A DNA stretch of 64,000 nt from Blastomyces gilchristii SLH14081 (Eukaryota; Ascomycota; Eurotiomycetes; Onygenales; Ajellomycetaceae), in the NCBI RefSeq assembly GCF_000003855.2, contig NW_003101655.1, positions 186,001 through 250,000 on the forward strand. Reading direction: 5' to 3'. This document shows, piece after piece, positions 12,035-23,666 of this stretch (position 1 is the first letter of the stretch; every line of letters starts with the position of its first letter). The notes beneath the pieces were generated by a model that searched no databases, had not been told where the DNA came from, and saw only the letters and a list, made by a program, of their open reading frames with translations. A program made the translations under genes and the position numbers.

Positions 12035-12360
12035 AGATATCTGAGAAGCAATATCTGTGAAAACCCTGTTCATCTTTGATGTTCCAAAACATCAATGCCA
12101 AGTCCCACCCTTGTACCGCCCTTCTCAATCTGGCCCATCCTCAGCAGAAAAATACAAAAAGATATCTTGACAATAATATCAAGTATATAATCAACAGACA
12201 CTTCTGAAGTGCAATCTCTGTGAATACTCTGTCTGTCTTCAGTGTATCTAGACATTAACATCAAGTCTCACCCTTGTATCATCCCTCTTAATCTGGCTCA
12301 TCTCTGATAGAATAATACAAAAAGATATCTTGATAACAGTACTTAATATATAATCAGCAG
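12035..12360 (+). repeat. Tandem duplication, 163-bp unit x 2, unequally mutated
   Basis: The unit at about 12035-12197 repeats at 12198-12360. Shared blocks include CACCCTTGTA and ACAAAAAGATATCTTGA. Copy 1 reads CCCACC, ACCGCCC and GGCCCAT where copy 2 reads CTCACC, ATCATCC and GGCTCAT, so copy 2 has taken more C-to-T change. No coding potential is seen. Confidence 0.75.
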
Positions 12361-13291
12361 ATAATAAGTCCATAGAATAAGTTAACAGTATATTAATAAC
12401 TATAAATTCAGTATATTTCAAGATCTGACTGAGTCTTTGATCTCTGTACAGTGAGATATATTAAATCTAGTTTTAATATCTTAATATTCAATAGATTCTG
12501 TAAGAGATTGAGAACAGCAATACTAGATTTCTATTGAATTTAAGAATTAACTCTATATTGATATAATTATTGACAAAGTCTTCTATTTTGAGATATAAAT
12601 AACCAGTTTCTCTATATTTTACTGACAATATTTATATTATTATATAGAAATAGACTTATATTCTCTATAATATTAAGACTCTGAAGAGAAAAGATCTTAA
12701 TAAAGAGTATATAGTAGTGTATATCTTAGCAGTTTCTATCTCATTCTTCTGCAGCAGTTAATGCAAAAAAAAAAGATCTTAGAAATAGTTTTTTACTTCT
12801 CTTGAAAAAGTAAGATATTTTTCTCTGGGTTTTATATAATATTTTTACAAAGAATTAAAAACAGAGTTATTTTCTCTTATAATTTCATATTCTTTTAAGT
12901 AAGAATTACTTTTTCAGTGACTGAAGAGCTTTTATTAATAATTAATTCTCTTTTACACTCTTTATTAACTGATTTGAGTTACACACTTATTATGTGAGAA
13001 GAATTGAATAATTTAGAATAAAATTGAATAGTTTTAATTAATTTCTCTATAAAAAATTAACTTATTTTTTATTAGTTTTTCTCTTAAAAACTGTTATATT
13101 ATCTGATTTATTATCAATTGATATCATACTTTTTCTCACTGTATCTCAAGAAAGAGTTTGTAAAGATTTTATTAATTTATCTTAAAAATCAATTTTAGTT
13201 TATTAGATTCTCTTTAAAAATCTAATCTAGTTACTGAACTATTGTGAAAAAAATCCAGTATTTTATATATAAAAGTCTTTCATTCTTCTTT
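12361..13291. other. AT-rich stretch without recognisable gene
   Basis: About 930 bp of AT-rich sequence with poly-A and poly-T runs (for example near 12765 and 13045). No open frame, LTR or repeat match elsewhere in the window is evident. It may include the LINE 5' UTR upstream of the 53-bp repeats. Confidence 0.5.
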
Positions 13292-13475
13292 TGAAACAGT
13301 CTGATTAACTTTTCAATTGAAAATAGACTAATAAATCTCTCAACTGAAACAGTCTGATTAACTTTTTATTTGAAAATAAATTAATAAATCTCTCAATTGA
13401 AATAGTCTGATCAACTTTTCATTTGAAAATAGACTGATAAATCTCTCAATTAAAACAGTCTGATTAACTTTTTAT
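13292..13475 (+). repeat. LINE 5' UTR tandem repeat, 53-bp unit, about 3.5 copies
   Basis: Units start at 13292, 13345, 13398 and 13451, exactly 53 bp apart. Each has a TGAAACAGTCTGATTAACTT-like start and a GAAAATAGACTRATAAATCTCTC-like end. They stop just before the ORF1 start codon region at 13479. Repeats directly upstream of ORF1 are typical of LINE promoters with repeated monomers, but a promoter role is inferred. Confidence 0.8.
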
Positions 13476-13478
13476 TCA

Positions 13479-14151
13479 GTGAGTAAAATGAGTTCAAGAG
13501 TATACTCAGTTAATGTGAAAAAAGATGTTTTCCCAGATACTGTTTCTGAGATTGAAATTCTAAAGAGAAGAAAGAAGGAAGAAATAGAGAAACAACAAGT
13601 TCTTGAAATACAGAAACTGAAAAAAGTAAGTAAAATTCTTGAAAAACAGTGTCTGAGTGAGAAGAATGAAGAAGTTCTGTTAATTCTTCATACTTAGACT
13701 AGATAACTACAAGAAGTGATCAAGTACAAACTTGGAATTTCAAATATAATTCAAAAAACATTGAAATCTTCTAGTACAGTCACTGACTCTTTCTTATCTT
13801 CTACTTCTTCATCTTCTTCTTCAAATCAGAAGAAAATATATACTCAAGTAGCAGAATCTACTATCTCTAAACCTGCTATTTCAAAATGTGCTCAAAATTC
13901 TGAGAAAACTGAGAAGAATATTACTCAGATCTCTGTTCATAGAAAAGAAAAAAAAAGAAATATAAAAAGAGAAGAACTTTCAAATCTTCAGAAATAGAAG
14001 ACTTATTCTCAAAGTCTCAAATCAGAAGATCTTGCAAAAAAACAAGTTAAACTTAAATCTCATTTTCAGAATTAGAAATGAAATTAATCAGCAGTTCTTT
14101 TCTCAGTTAATGACTGATATTAAAGTTCAAAAACCAGTTATAGCTTCAATT
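13479..14151 (+). pseudogene. LINE ORF1 (gag-like), N-terminal part
   Basis: The open segments 13479-13697 and 13716-13997 are lysine- and glutamate-rich with coiled-coil character (EIEKQQVLEIQKLKK), followed by a Ser-rich linker (about 13785-13830) and a basic KEKKRNIKRE stretch. The frame continues in the second LINE piece at 29614, where the zinc knuckles follow. It is cut by GypO copy 2 at 14151. I chose the ATG at 13479 or 13485 because it is the first after the 5' repeats. Several stops make it non-functional. The product would be an RNA-binding ORF1 protein. Confidence 0.7.
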
Positions 14152-14318
14152 TGTGGTTCGGAAGAACGTACGACCGTCGGATAATAACGCGGCCGCTTCC
14201 GAACTTGCTTACAAGTGTAAAGAGGCCATAGCAGCCACTAATTAATTTAGCATACAATATATAAGAAGCCGGCGTACGCCTGTAATCATACACTGGCAGA
14301 AGCAACCTTTGAATCACA
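14152..14318 (+). repeat. GypO copy 2, 5' LTR
   Basis: This 167-bp LTR keeps more CpG than its partner at 29443-29609 (for example GAACGTACGACCGTCGG), so the two LTRs were mutated to different extents. Of the 20 differences, three (14 CpG-type, 13 CpC-type and two further CpG sites near the 3' end, four sites in all) are cases where this copy is the mutated one; the rest are mutated in the partner. Confidence 0.92.
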
Positions 14319-14739
14319 TCTGATAGCATGTCTAAAAACTGGTGAGAAGTACAGGCTTCTTCAGAACATGATAATTTCACCTACAAAGCAATTCATAGTT
14401 ATCATATCAGTGTGGTCATAGAATGTCTCAAAAGATAGTATACAAAGAGTAATGAGTGAAAGAGCATTCAATTGATACTGCTTCACTTGTTAAGAAACAA
14501 CTTCACACTCAAGTGAATGCCACATATGTGAACAGATGAGATGTGAGAAAAGAAATGAAAGCAGTGAACCAGATTCAAAGAAGATCACTCTTCACTCAGA
14601 AGAATAAAAGAGAGAAGTAATCATTATCAGAGTTATACAATGATAACAGAAATCATATAACAATATAGTGATATAATGATATAGTAATATAATAATAGAC
14701 ATCATACAATCAATGAGAAATCACTGAAATGAATATCTT

Positions 14740-16411
14740 CTCTAATTAATACAAATCACATTCTTCTCTGCTATCTGAACTGAAAGATATACAGAACCTC
14801 TCAGAGAGTTTACTCAAAACAGTAAGAAAAGCAGCTGAAATCATCAAATCAGAATCAAAGCTCTGTACATGTACAAGAATTCTAAACAAGATCAAGGTCT
14901 TGTGTACATAGTGATAGGCCAAGACAAAAGTCAAATAATAATTGATATTCACTGCAGATTAAGTATTCACTATAAAGAGCTTCACTGATATAATCATTAT
15001 CATCAATAAGAATAGAGAAAACCAGATCTTAAATCTGCAGTGAGAGATTAAATATTTACACAGATAGATAACTACACTGAATCTGAAGATCTCATCACAA
15101 TTGTTCACAATCTCTTCAGAAGTGTACACATCATTAGAGACTGCTGTGTAGAATGAGAATTCAAGCATGAGATATATTAAGCTGAAAGATCTGCTGAAGT
15201 TATCAAGCTTCAATAATAACTGAAAAAATGATGCTGTAATCAGCTGACTAAGTCAGATGCAATCATATTATCAGATTAAATATGAACTCACAGACAGTCA
15301 GTCAACAGAATTTTAATAAGTCTTAAGATCTGTTACATTTCTACATAGAAAAATAAAGTTATTATGAATAACTGATAAAAAGATAAATCTCACAGACTCA
15401 GAGTGATATTCATTCTCACAAATATAGAATGAGTTTTTCAAATGAATCTTGCACAACTTTGAGAAAGTGAATATATAAGACAAGTATTATAAATACTTCA
15501 CTGAGTGTAGACAAGTGAGTGATCTTATATCATACTTCACACACTTCAGCTGACACTATCTTATATTAAATGAAGAGCTTTTAACATCTTTCTATCTACA
15601 GATCTTCATTCATGATCTTATATCTGAGTTAAGAGTGAAATGAAAATGCTTAATTTCATAACTAGATATAATAAAAGAAGTATACAATATTCTCATTGTA
15701 TAGAAATAAGTGAGTTAATTATAACAGAAAATACTGCAATCAAGTATGTCTCAGTGAAGAACAGATAATCAGACTTCTATAATACAAGTTATACACCTGA
15801 ATATGATGAATCTAGATCTAAATATTATTACTAAAGTACTGAATTTCTTAAAAAATAGATTCTCTGAATGAAAATCTTGATATTATAAGCATCAAGCTTG
15901 CTTCAACTGCAGACATCAAAATCATGATACAAAAGATTACACACAGTGTGCACAGTTAAGAGAAGCAAGAGAGTTAAAAAACTAGCAGAATCAGTGAGCT
16001 TGAAGATACTCACTGATATTCTATGAAAAGTCTTCAAAGTGAAAGAGATGCTCACATTAGAAGACTCTCTGAATTCTGTAAATATCAAGAGAAAGCAGGC
16101 TTCTGACTGAGATGCAGATGAGAATGAAGCAGACACTCATCTCAATGCCTTGAGACCTGAAATATTAATGTATAAGAGACACTTGAGTAAGAATCAAGAG
16201 ATGACTGTAAAAGTATTAGTGAATACAGAAGCTTCTACACACTATATTAATAATCATATAACTCAAAGACTGAAAGAGATCTGTCAAGTGAAGAATCTCT
16301 GATATATAAGATTATCTGATAATTAATATTTGATATTATCTGTAAGAGTAAGAGTTTCCTTGCACTTCAGAGAATGATCTTGCTATATTTAAGTGTAAGA
16401 GCTGCAGAACA
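14740..16411 (+). pseudogene. GypO copy 2 gag and protease, degenerate
   Basis: Plus-strand gag remnant upstream of the GypA insert. A zinc knuckle at 15899-15940 reads CFNCRHQNHDTKDY, with the last Cys changed to Tyr by a G-to-A transition. The protease active-site region at about 16210-16260 reads VLVNTEASTHYINN, where the family has a DTGA or DSGA core, so both Asp and Gly are lost by G-to-A change. Antisense open frames here (14746-14952, 14959-15213, 15903-16136) are shadows. GypA copy 2 interrupts at 16411. Confidence 0.78.
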
Positions 16412-16669
16412 TGTAAGAATAAGTGCTCGCAGGCGATTATTCGGGTGTTTGCAGCTTGGTGTGATATGTACTGTTAACTACTAGAAGTGTTCACAGTAGA
16501 AAGATAAAATATAGAGATCAAATGTATAATAGCATTTAAGCTGAGTTATGAATAGTATTCATGAACTCCAGTCTATATAGTTATGTGTAGTCAAGGGCTG
16601 CTAGCTCTATTAATTACATGAGAGATAGGAATAGAGATAAAGAATCTGTGAGAAGCAGAATTTCTTACA
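16412..16669 (-). repeat. GypA copy 2, 3' LTR
   Basis: This 258-bp LTR keeps CpG at 16425-16470 (GCTCGCAGGCG, TTCGGGTG), where the other LTR is mutated. It is mutated at 16589-16669, where the other LTR is intact. The two LTRs therefore complement each other in reconstructing the pre-decay state. Confidence 0.94.
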
Positions 16670-17239
16670 TATTTCCTCCTCTCTAAGACTTTGTTCATGA
16701 AGCCTTTCACTGAGTGACTTCATAGAATCAGCTCAGCACTGCAGTGATACTCACTAAAAACTCTTCACATCTATAAAAAACCTCAGTGAGGAAAAATCTC
16801 TTGTTATCATAAAGAGAAAAGAGTCTGTCACTCAGTTTCTTATTCTGTGAGATTCTTTGTGATCTGCAGATTCTTCTCTGACTATCATACAGATTTATCT
16901 CACATCTTTTATACAGAAGAGTTTCAGTTGACTCTCAATCATTTTCATAAAATTCTTGTGTGATTATTACACAGATTCATCTCACAGATGAATCACTCTC
17001 TGTGAGATTATTCTCATCAAAGAGAAATATTCATAAGTTGATCTTTCACTCATTCTTATAAATCATTGTTCTTTGACACTGTAGAATTGTGAGGAATTTT
17101 TCATTCTTTCATCAACTCTGTAGAATTGTAGAATCAAGATATTCACAGTCTGTAATCACTCTTTGTAGTTATATAGAAAGATTCAGATCTGTGATTCATA
17201 ATCACTCTTATTTACTAGAGTGATCTGACTGTTCTATGA

Positions 17240-17946
17240 GATCACTCACAGTGTAAGCAAATCTCTTTAAAGTAGTATAAATATCTCAGATCTGTCTATG
17301 AAATCTCATCTTCTTTTCTCTTTTTTTATAACAGCTCTTATTCTTATAAACTGTGAGTATTCTCATTCATCTGTGAAGTGTTTTCACTCAGATAATAGAG
17401 AGAGAGTATTCCTGACAATGTCTGCATATTGATTCAAGAACTTCTCAAGAATAAAAATTTTTTTAATTTCAATATCTTCACAAATGATGTCTGACTACTG
17501 CTGAGCTTCTCATGAGTGTCTCTGCAACTTCTCTGATTGCTTTTTATCAGCTGATGAAGCAGGGATGCTGCTGCTCACAACTGTGTCTTCATCTCTCTCA
17601 GCCTCATCACTGCATCTGATCTTTGAGTCAGCAGCTCATCTCATCTCTTTCTCAGACCAGCTCCTGACTTCAAGCAGTACAGTTCTTCTCTTTGCTGTAA
17701 GTCTTCTCATAAGTAATTTCTTACAGACTCTAGCTAACAGTTCTTGTGAAGCTTCTGATGTTGTCAGTGTCTTCTGCAGTCCTGCAGATCTATGATCACT
17801 CTTCCCCTGCCCACACAATCTCTGATCAGGCATATGTGAATATGTCTAGGTTTCCTACTGATGGTCCTCGCGCCGCAGCACATTTCTGCAATTTCATTGT
17901 TAATGAGAGATGAGTCTTCAGATACCCGCAAAATCTGAGTAATCAA
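17240..17946 (-). pseudogene. GypA 3' extra reading frame, unknown product
   Basis: Downstream of the chromodomain and before the 3' LTR, a minus-strand frame (open at 17636-17833) continues leftward to about 17240 with few stops, several of them TGA or TAG where tryptophan would fit. It is rich in Lys, Glu and Arg, with segments such as LLARVCKKLLMRRL and EDIEIKKIFILEKFL. Some CpGs survive at 17860-17880. I recognise no domain. It may be a C-terminal extension of the polyprotein or a separate 3' ORF. Confidence 0.4.
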
Positions 17947-18649
17947 GATAATATAAATATCATGAATTCATGATGAGAGTTAGTCTGAACAGATGAGCCC
18001 TCTCTCTGTGTATCAATTGTTTTCAGACTGAATACTTCAGTACAACTGAGAGAGCAGACCCAGCTTTATAAGAGATATCTGGTCACATATACAGATGATC
18101 AGTCTTTAAGACTCTGCTGCAACTGCATGCACTCTGATGTTCAGCTTCTCTGAAGTCTATGCATTTCTGACAGTCTTCACATCAAATACAATAATTGTCT
18201 GTATCACAGATATAATACTCTCTGCTTCTTTGAAGAAGAAAATTGATAGTTATGAGAAGATTGAGTGTCACAGATGTTGAGAGTGTGAATTTGAGTTTTC
18301 TTTATTTTTTTCTTTATTGATCTTTAAATTGTGTTCACAGCTCTATTTATTTTCTTGTTTTTTAGCTTTAATAAGAATATAATTTCTTCTTTTCTTATAT
18401 ATGCTGCAGACTGTTCATCTCAGTAGAAACTCATTATCTTATAGACTAGAATTTATAAATAACAGTATTAATATCTTTATCACAATCAGGTTCTTAGTAA
18501 AGACTGTGTCATTCTGACTTATCAGAATTCACAGTATAAAAGTCATGTCTCAGCTTCTGCAGATATCTTATCTGTCTGAATGATTCTCAAGTGAACTTAT
18601 TCATCTTATCAGAATATTCTTGCTACTGAATCTTGAATCAGAGCTTATA

Positions 18650-21600
18650 ATCTCACTTCTCTGAGTTAATAATTTCTTTAATCTGATATTCTCTTTCACT
18701 CTCTAGTACTTTATAAATAGAGTGATGAGTCATAGAATTCTCTTCTGAGAATTCCTTATATTCACAGAGTAAAGAGATATAAAAAACATTATACATCTGC
18801 AACTCAGATAACAGTTTTAATCTATAAAACTGTGAGTTAATTTTCTTCATAATCTTACAAGACTCTGTCTGTAAGAGATTCAGCTTCTTACTAAATCTCT
18901 GTATAATGATGTTTTCTAGACTCAGTCAGACTCTATCATCTTTCTTGAAACTCTTTATAATATGCTTAGAGTTATAGTATCTCTTCTGATACTCTTGAGT
19001 CTTTCTCAAGAATTTACAGGCTTTCTCCCAGATCTTCTAAATTCTCTCAGCCTGTTCACAGGTATTATCACACTCTATAGTGTACTCTCACAGGTTCATC
19101 AAGATTATCTGCAGATGAGTTTCAGTAAGCATCTCAAAGAGGGTTTTATCTGTGCTGACATGCTTTAAGTTATTGTACATGAACTCTGTGAGTGATAATC
19201 AATATACTCAGTTATTCTGATTGTAATTGACAAAGCACTGCAGATACTGTTTCAATATACTTATCAGATATTCTGTCTGATCATCTATCTATTAGTGAAA
19301 AGTCATGCTTAGATCTTGTGAGATCTTCAGTATAGTTATCAGATCAGATTAGAACTCTTCTACAAAGATTAATTCTCTGTCTGAGATAATATTCATAGAT
19401 AACTCATACAACTGAATCACATCACAGATAAAGATATGAGTTAAATTCTTTAACTTCAAGTTCTTACAGATGAGTATAAAGTGTGTCATCTTAATAAAGT
19501 AATTCACTATCATCAGCACACTGTCAAAGCAGATATTATATATATTCTTACTTTCAGAGAGACTCATAAGAGTATTCATTTCTAGCTGTTCTCAAGGTTT
19601 CTATGAGATGAATAGAGAAGTAAGTTCTTTATATAGTCTGAACTGCACTATCTGTGAATTCTGATAAATAGTATAAGAATTTACTATCTTCTTCACAAGT
19701 TCTCACATCTTCAGTCAGAAGTATTTTCTTATAAGCAACTCATGAGTTCTAGTATCTGTAAAATGACTTGCTAGAGAAGAGTCATAATACCTTTTAATAA
19801 GTTCTATATATAGAAACTCATTCACAGGCACATAAATCTGATTCTCTCTTCATAAGAGATTATTTAAGTCTCTTTAATTCTTTGTTTCTGCAGAATTGAT
19901 TTCTGCTGTGAGCAGTTTCTGAATATACTAAGTATATTCATTCTTCAGTTGCAGTTCAGACAATCTGAATAGAAGATCTTATAAAGACTTATACTCTGTT
20001 TCTTCTTATATCAGGTCTTTCACAGTGCTTCTCAAAGTCTGCAAATTCTTCAGATTATAGATACTCTCTTCAAGAATTCTCACAGAGATTCTCAGAGTGT
20101 TAACTCTCAGTGTTATAGAGAGTAGTTGTACAGGCTTCTTCTCTTTCTCTCTTCTCTTCTCTCACAGAGAATTGAGAGACTCTTCAGTCAATCTCTTTAT
20201 AACACTCAGTCTGAGCATCTTACAAAGCTTTTCTATCTTCTCTAGTCTCTCTGTGTCTGTCACTCTAGTCTTCTTAACATAGTCTGGTCTGTGAGAGAGT
20301 CTATTCACTGAGTTCTTAGTTTTCTTAATATATTCTATCTTGAATCAGAACTCACTCAGTCTCTGAGCTCAGTGAATCTGTCACTGTAAGAGTTTCTTGA
20401 TTGAAGCAAACTATTATAAGCTGTTATAATCAGTTTTAATAGTAATCACTGTTACAAGGCTCTTGAAGTAGTGATATCAGTGATAGAAGAATTTCACTAT
20501 CATGAGAAGCTTCTGATCATGAATGTCATAGTTGATCTCTGTGAGTTGCATCTTCTATGAGAAAAAGATCACTGAAACTCAGTTCTCATTTAACTGTAGT
20601 TATGAGACTATTTCTGAAATTATAAAGAAGAAGACATCTGTCTTCAATCTGATTAAGAGTAAGAAATCAAAATAAAACAGCATTACTGTGTCTGTGAATG
20701 CCTGTTTCAATCTTATAAAGACTCTGTGAGCTTCTGAGATAAGAAAGTTCTTGCAGTTCTTTCTTCTCAATAATCTTTTCATTCTCTATTCATAGAATGA
20801 CTTCTTCTTGTTTTTATTCTTCAGTATGTCTGTAAGAGTCAAGGAGATTCTTACAAATGTAAAGATAAACTATCTATAGAAATTCACAAAGCTCAGAAAG
20901 ATCTGAATCTCATGAATACTAGTTGACTCTGATCATGATAGAATAGTCTCAATTTATGAAGATTTCATCTGAATATCATCTGCAGTGATTACATATTCTA
21001 GGAAATTAATCTGATGAGCACTGAAGTTGCACTTTGTGAGCTTAATATACAGTTCTGTCTCATCTAAGGCCTTCAACACACTTTACACATGCTCAGTGTG
21101 TTCTTTCTTCTTTATGAAGTACATCATCACATCATTCAGATATATTATTATGAAGACATTCAGATATATATGAAGTGTTTTATTGATGAAAGACTGAAAT
21201 GCTGCAGAGATATTAGTCAGATCAAAAGACATCACTAGATATTCAAACAATCTCAGTGCAGTTCTAAAGACAGTCTTTTATTCATTTTCAGACTGTATTC
21301 ACAGCTGTGTATATACATTAATCACATTCAGTTGTGTGAATATGACAGCTTCTGTGAGATGATTGATCACATTCTCAATCAGAGACAGAGAGTAGCAGCT
21401 CTTTATTATCTTGAAGTTCAGGTCACAGTAGTCTACACACAATCTGAGATCTTTATTCTTCTTCTTTACAAATATCACAGAGACTCTCACAGAGGCCTGT
21501 GAAGATCAGATAAAGTCATTCTTCAGATTCTTCTTCACATAGATCTGTAAGACCTCTGTCTCATAATGAAAGAGCTTATAGATTGATTCTCAGAAGGGTT

Positions 21601-21720
21601 TCTGCTCTTCTATCAAATCTATTATCAGATTCTTCTTATAATGAGAAGAAAGCTCAGCTGTCTTAGCTGAGTTGAACATCTCTGTGAGATCTTGATATTT
21701 CTCTGATATCTGAAGCTCAG
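18650..21720 (-). pseudogene. GypA copy 2 pol: RT-RNase H-integrase-chromodomain, degenerate
   Basis: RT is visible at 21299-21720 (VSVIFVKKKNKDLRLCVDYCDLN). The catalytic motif near 21130-21145 reads YLND, an Asp-to-Asn loss. RNase H is at 20600-20782 (SEAHRVFIRLKQAFTD, then LIRLKTD). Integrase core is at 19349-19579 (DSVLMIVNYFIKMTHF and IISDRELIF, where the family has a Gly in SDRG). Downstream, 18653-18850 reads MYNVFYISLL and then ESEREYQIKEIINS, an integrase tail followed by a chromodomain start. Many stops are present. The products would copy element RNA and integrate the cDNA. Confidence 0.85.
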
Positions 21721-21949
21721 TTTTCATGATCACAAGGTTCTCAGACACTTATAAAGTCATTATATAGATGAGCTTGTCTTCTCTAATCAACTCTGCAGCA
21801 TCAACTGCTTCTATCTTCATAAGTGAGTCTGTTAACACTGATTGAAAGTATAAACCTGACTCACAGACAGCTATGTGCGGATTGTGTCTTTGAAGTTATA
21901 CAAGTCTCAAATACATGTTATCTGTGATGTTCATAATAATCACAGTTTC

Positions 21950-23350
21950 TGCAAATTATCTTCAGATTTCAGAGAGATCTTGTAATTCAAAGATAACTCT
22001 TGTAAGTCTCTCAGTTCTCAGATCTGAGTTCTCATGCTCTGCTTATTACAAGAGCAGGTTCTCAGTCTTCATCTTTCAGCTCATTCACTTCATGAGCTTT
22101 AGAGACATCACAGTGATCTGAGATCCTGAGTTCATCAATGCTTTTCATGCTTGCAGGGCAGCAGCACTGCAGCACAGTCTCTTCTCATAAGCAAGTATTT
22201 TCATCAGAGAAGCAACAAATTCAGATATCAGCTTCAAGACTCTTAAGAAGACTGTTGCTAACTCTGTCTGTGACTTCTCAAATTTCTATTTTAGTTTATC
22301 TAGACAGTTTGTGTGAAGATGTTCTGATTTAGAATAGATGAAGCAGAGTCTCTTTTTCTTAATCTCTCTGTTGTACACTCTGTTCATAGAAGCTTGTGAA
22401 GCTCTCTCTCTCTGCTCAGCAGTCAGACATGAATCTCTCTGTGTCTTGTCATCTTTTCTCAGTAAACCTGTTCTCTGTTGTTCTGATTCTTGCAGGACTG
22501 ATTAATGATCTGCTCTCTGTAAGTCTGTGACTCTCACAGTGATCTGTAAGTGATGAATGAGAGTCATCAGTTTCTTCAGAGTCAAGAACTTAGAGCCTTG
22601 CTCAATGAGCTTGTTCTGCATGTCTTTATTCAGTCTCTTTATAAATATCATTATTCAGGTCTTGTTTCAGGGCCCTGTTTTCACAGATCTCAATTTGTGT
22701 TATAATTTCATGAAGTGCTGTGAGTAGTCTTTATCAGATTTCTTATCTCTTTTTCTAATATTAGTGATTGCAGCTCAGGTGTTCTCTGTTCAGCTCACAG
22801 AGTCTCTCAACTTGTTCTCTAGATAGATCTTGAGAACAGATTATTGAGATCTCTTATAATCATTCTCTAGATGATTCAGCCAGTTCTTGGCTTCAGTGTA
22901 ATAGAGATCTGTTATTATGTAGATGACAGCTTCTTCATCTTTCATATCACACAGTCAGGCTTGTGAGTCAATTTTAAATACAAACTTGCAAAAGCTTTTA
23001 TAGATTGTGATTCAATAGATGATCTTAAATGATTGTGACTTAAGAAAGTTTCTTTTTAATTTGTGAGTATCTCTGAAGATCATGTCTAGAGACTTGGTTT
23101 AAGAGTGTTTACAGATAGTAAGCATTTCTTGTAGAAAAATAGCTTGATTCTGTGAGAGATGCTCAAGAATGTTCTTCACTGAGATTGATTTATTTGTGAG
23201 TTCAGAGGGTTCTTCTGTCTGAGATACAGAGAATGATGTTCTGTGAGTGATTGATGAGTTCTCTGGGACTTCTTTCATGAAGATTATTCATGATTCAGAT
23301 GACTGCTCCTGAGTGTCTGCAGTAGAGTTCACAGAGATGAGAGCATATGA
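21950..23350 (-). pseudogene. GypA copy 2 gag region, degenerate
   Basis: Minus-strand sequence between the 5' LTR and the protease/RT, homologous to 1-2480 of GypA copy 1. No open frame over 70 codons remains on the coding strand, and I cannot identify a zinc knuckle with confidence. Gag identity is inferred from position. Plus-strand open frames at 21915-22332 are shadows. Confidence 0.55.
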
Positions 23351-23403
23351 GTTTCTAGTTCTTTCAGTCATAACAGGTGATTGCTGACTGACTGAGCTTG
23401 AAA

Positions 23404-23661
23404 TGTAAGAATAAGTGCTTGCAGGTGATTATTTGAGTGTTTACAGCTTGATGTGATATATACTATTAACTACTAGAAGTGTTCATAATAGAAAGATAAA
23501 ATATAGGGATTAAATGTATAATAGCATTTAAGCTGAGTTGTGAATAGTATTCATGAACTCCAGTCTATATAGTTATGTGTGACCAAGGGCCGCTAGCCCT
23601 ATTGGTTACGCGAGAGATAGGAATAGAGGTAAAGAATCCGCGAGGAGCGGGATTTCTTACA
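23404..23661 (-). repeat. GypA copy 2, 5' LTR
   Basis: This 258-bp LTR is the partner of 16412-16669. Its last 80 bp (23582-23661) are nearly free of decay, with GGCCGCTAGCCC and GCGAGGAGCGGG. The rest is mutated. Confidence 0.94.
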
Positions 23662-23666
23662 GAACA

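Larger units (their letters stand above)
16412..23661 (-). mobile_element. GypA copy 2: complete 7.25-kb gypsy chromovirus, TSD GAACA
   Basis: Identical-length 258-bp LTRs (16412-16669, 23404-23661) and the TSD GAACA (16407-16411, 23662-23666) define a full insertion into GypO. The coding strand is minus: gag (about 23350-21950), protease, RT, RNase H, integrase, chromodomain (to about 18650), then about 2 kb of extra 3' sequence. A purine tract (AGAGAGGAGGAAA on the minus strand, about 16672-16686) abuts the 3' LTR. It is the reference copy for GypA copy 1. All frames are broken. Confidence 0.95.

Noticed and set aside
13292..13475. CRISPR-like array of regular repeats
   Set aside because: The repeats are contiguous 53-bp tandem units without distinct spacers, placed at a LINE 5' end in a eukaryotic genome.
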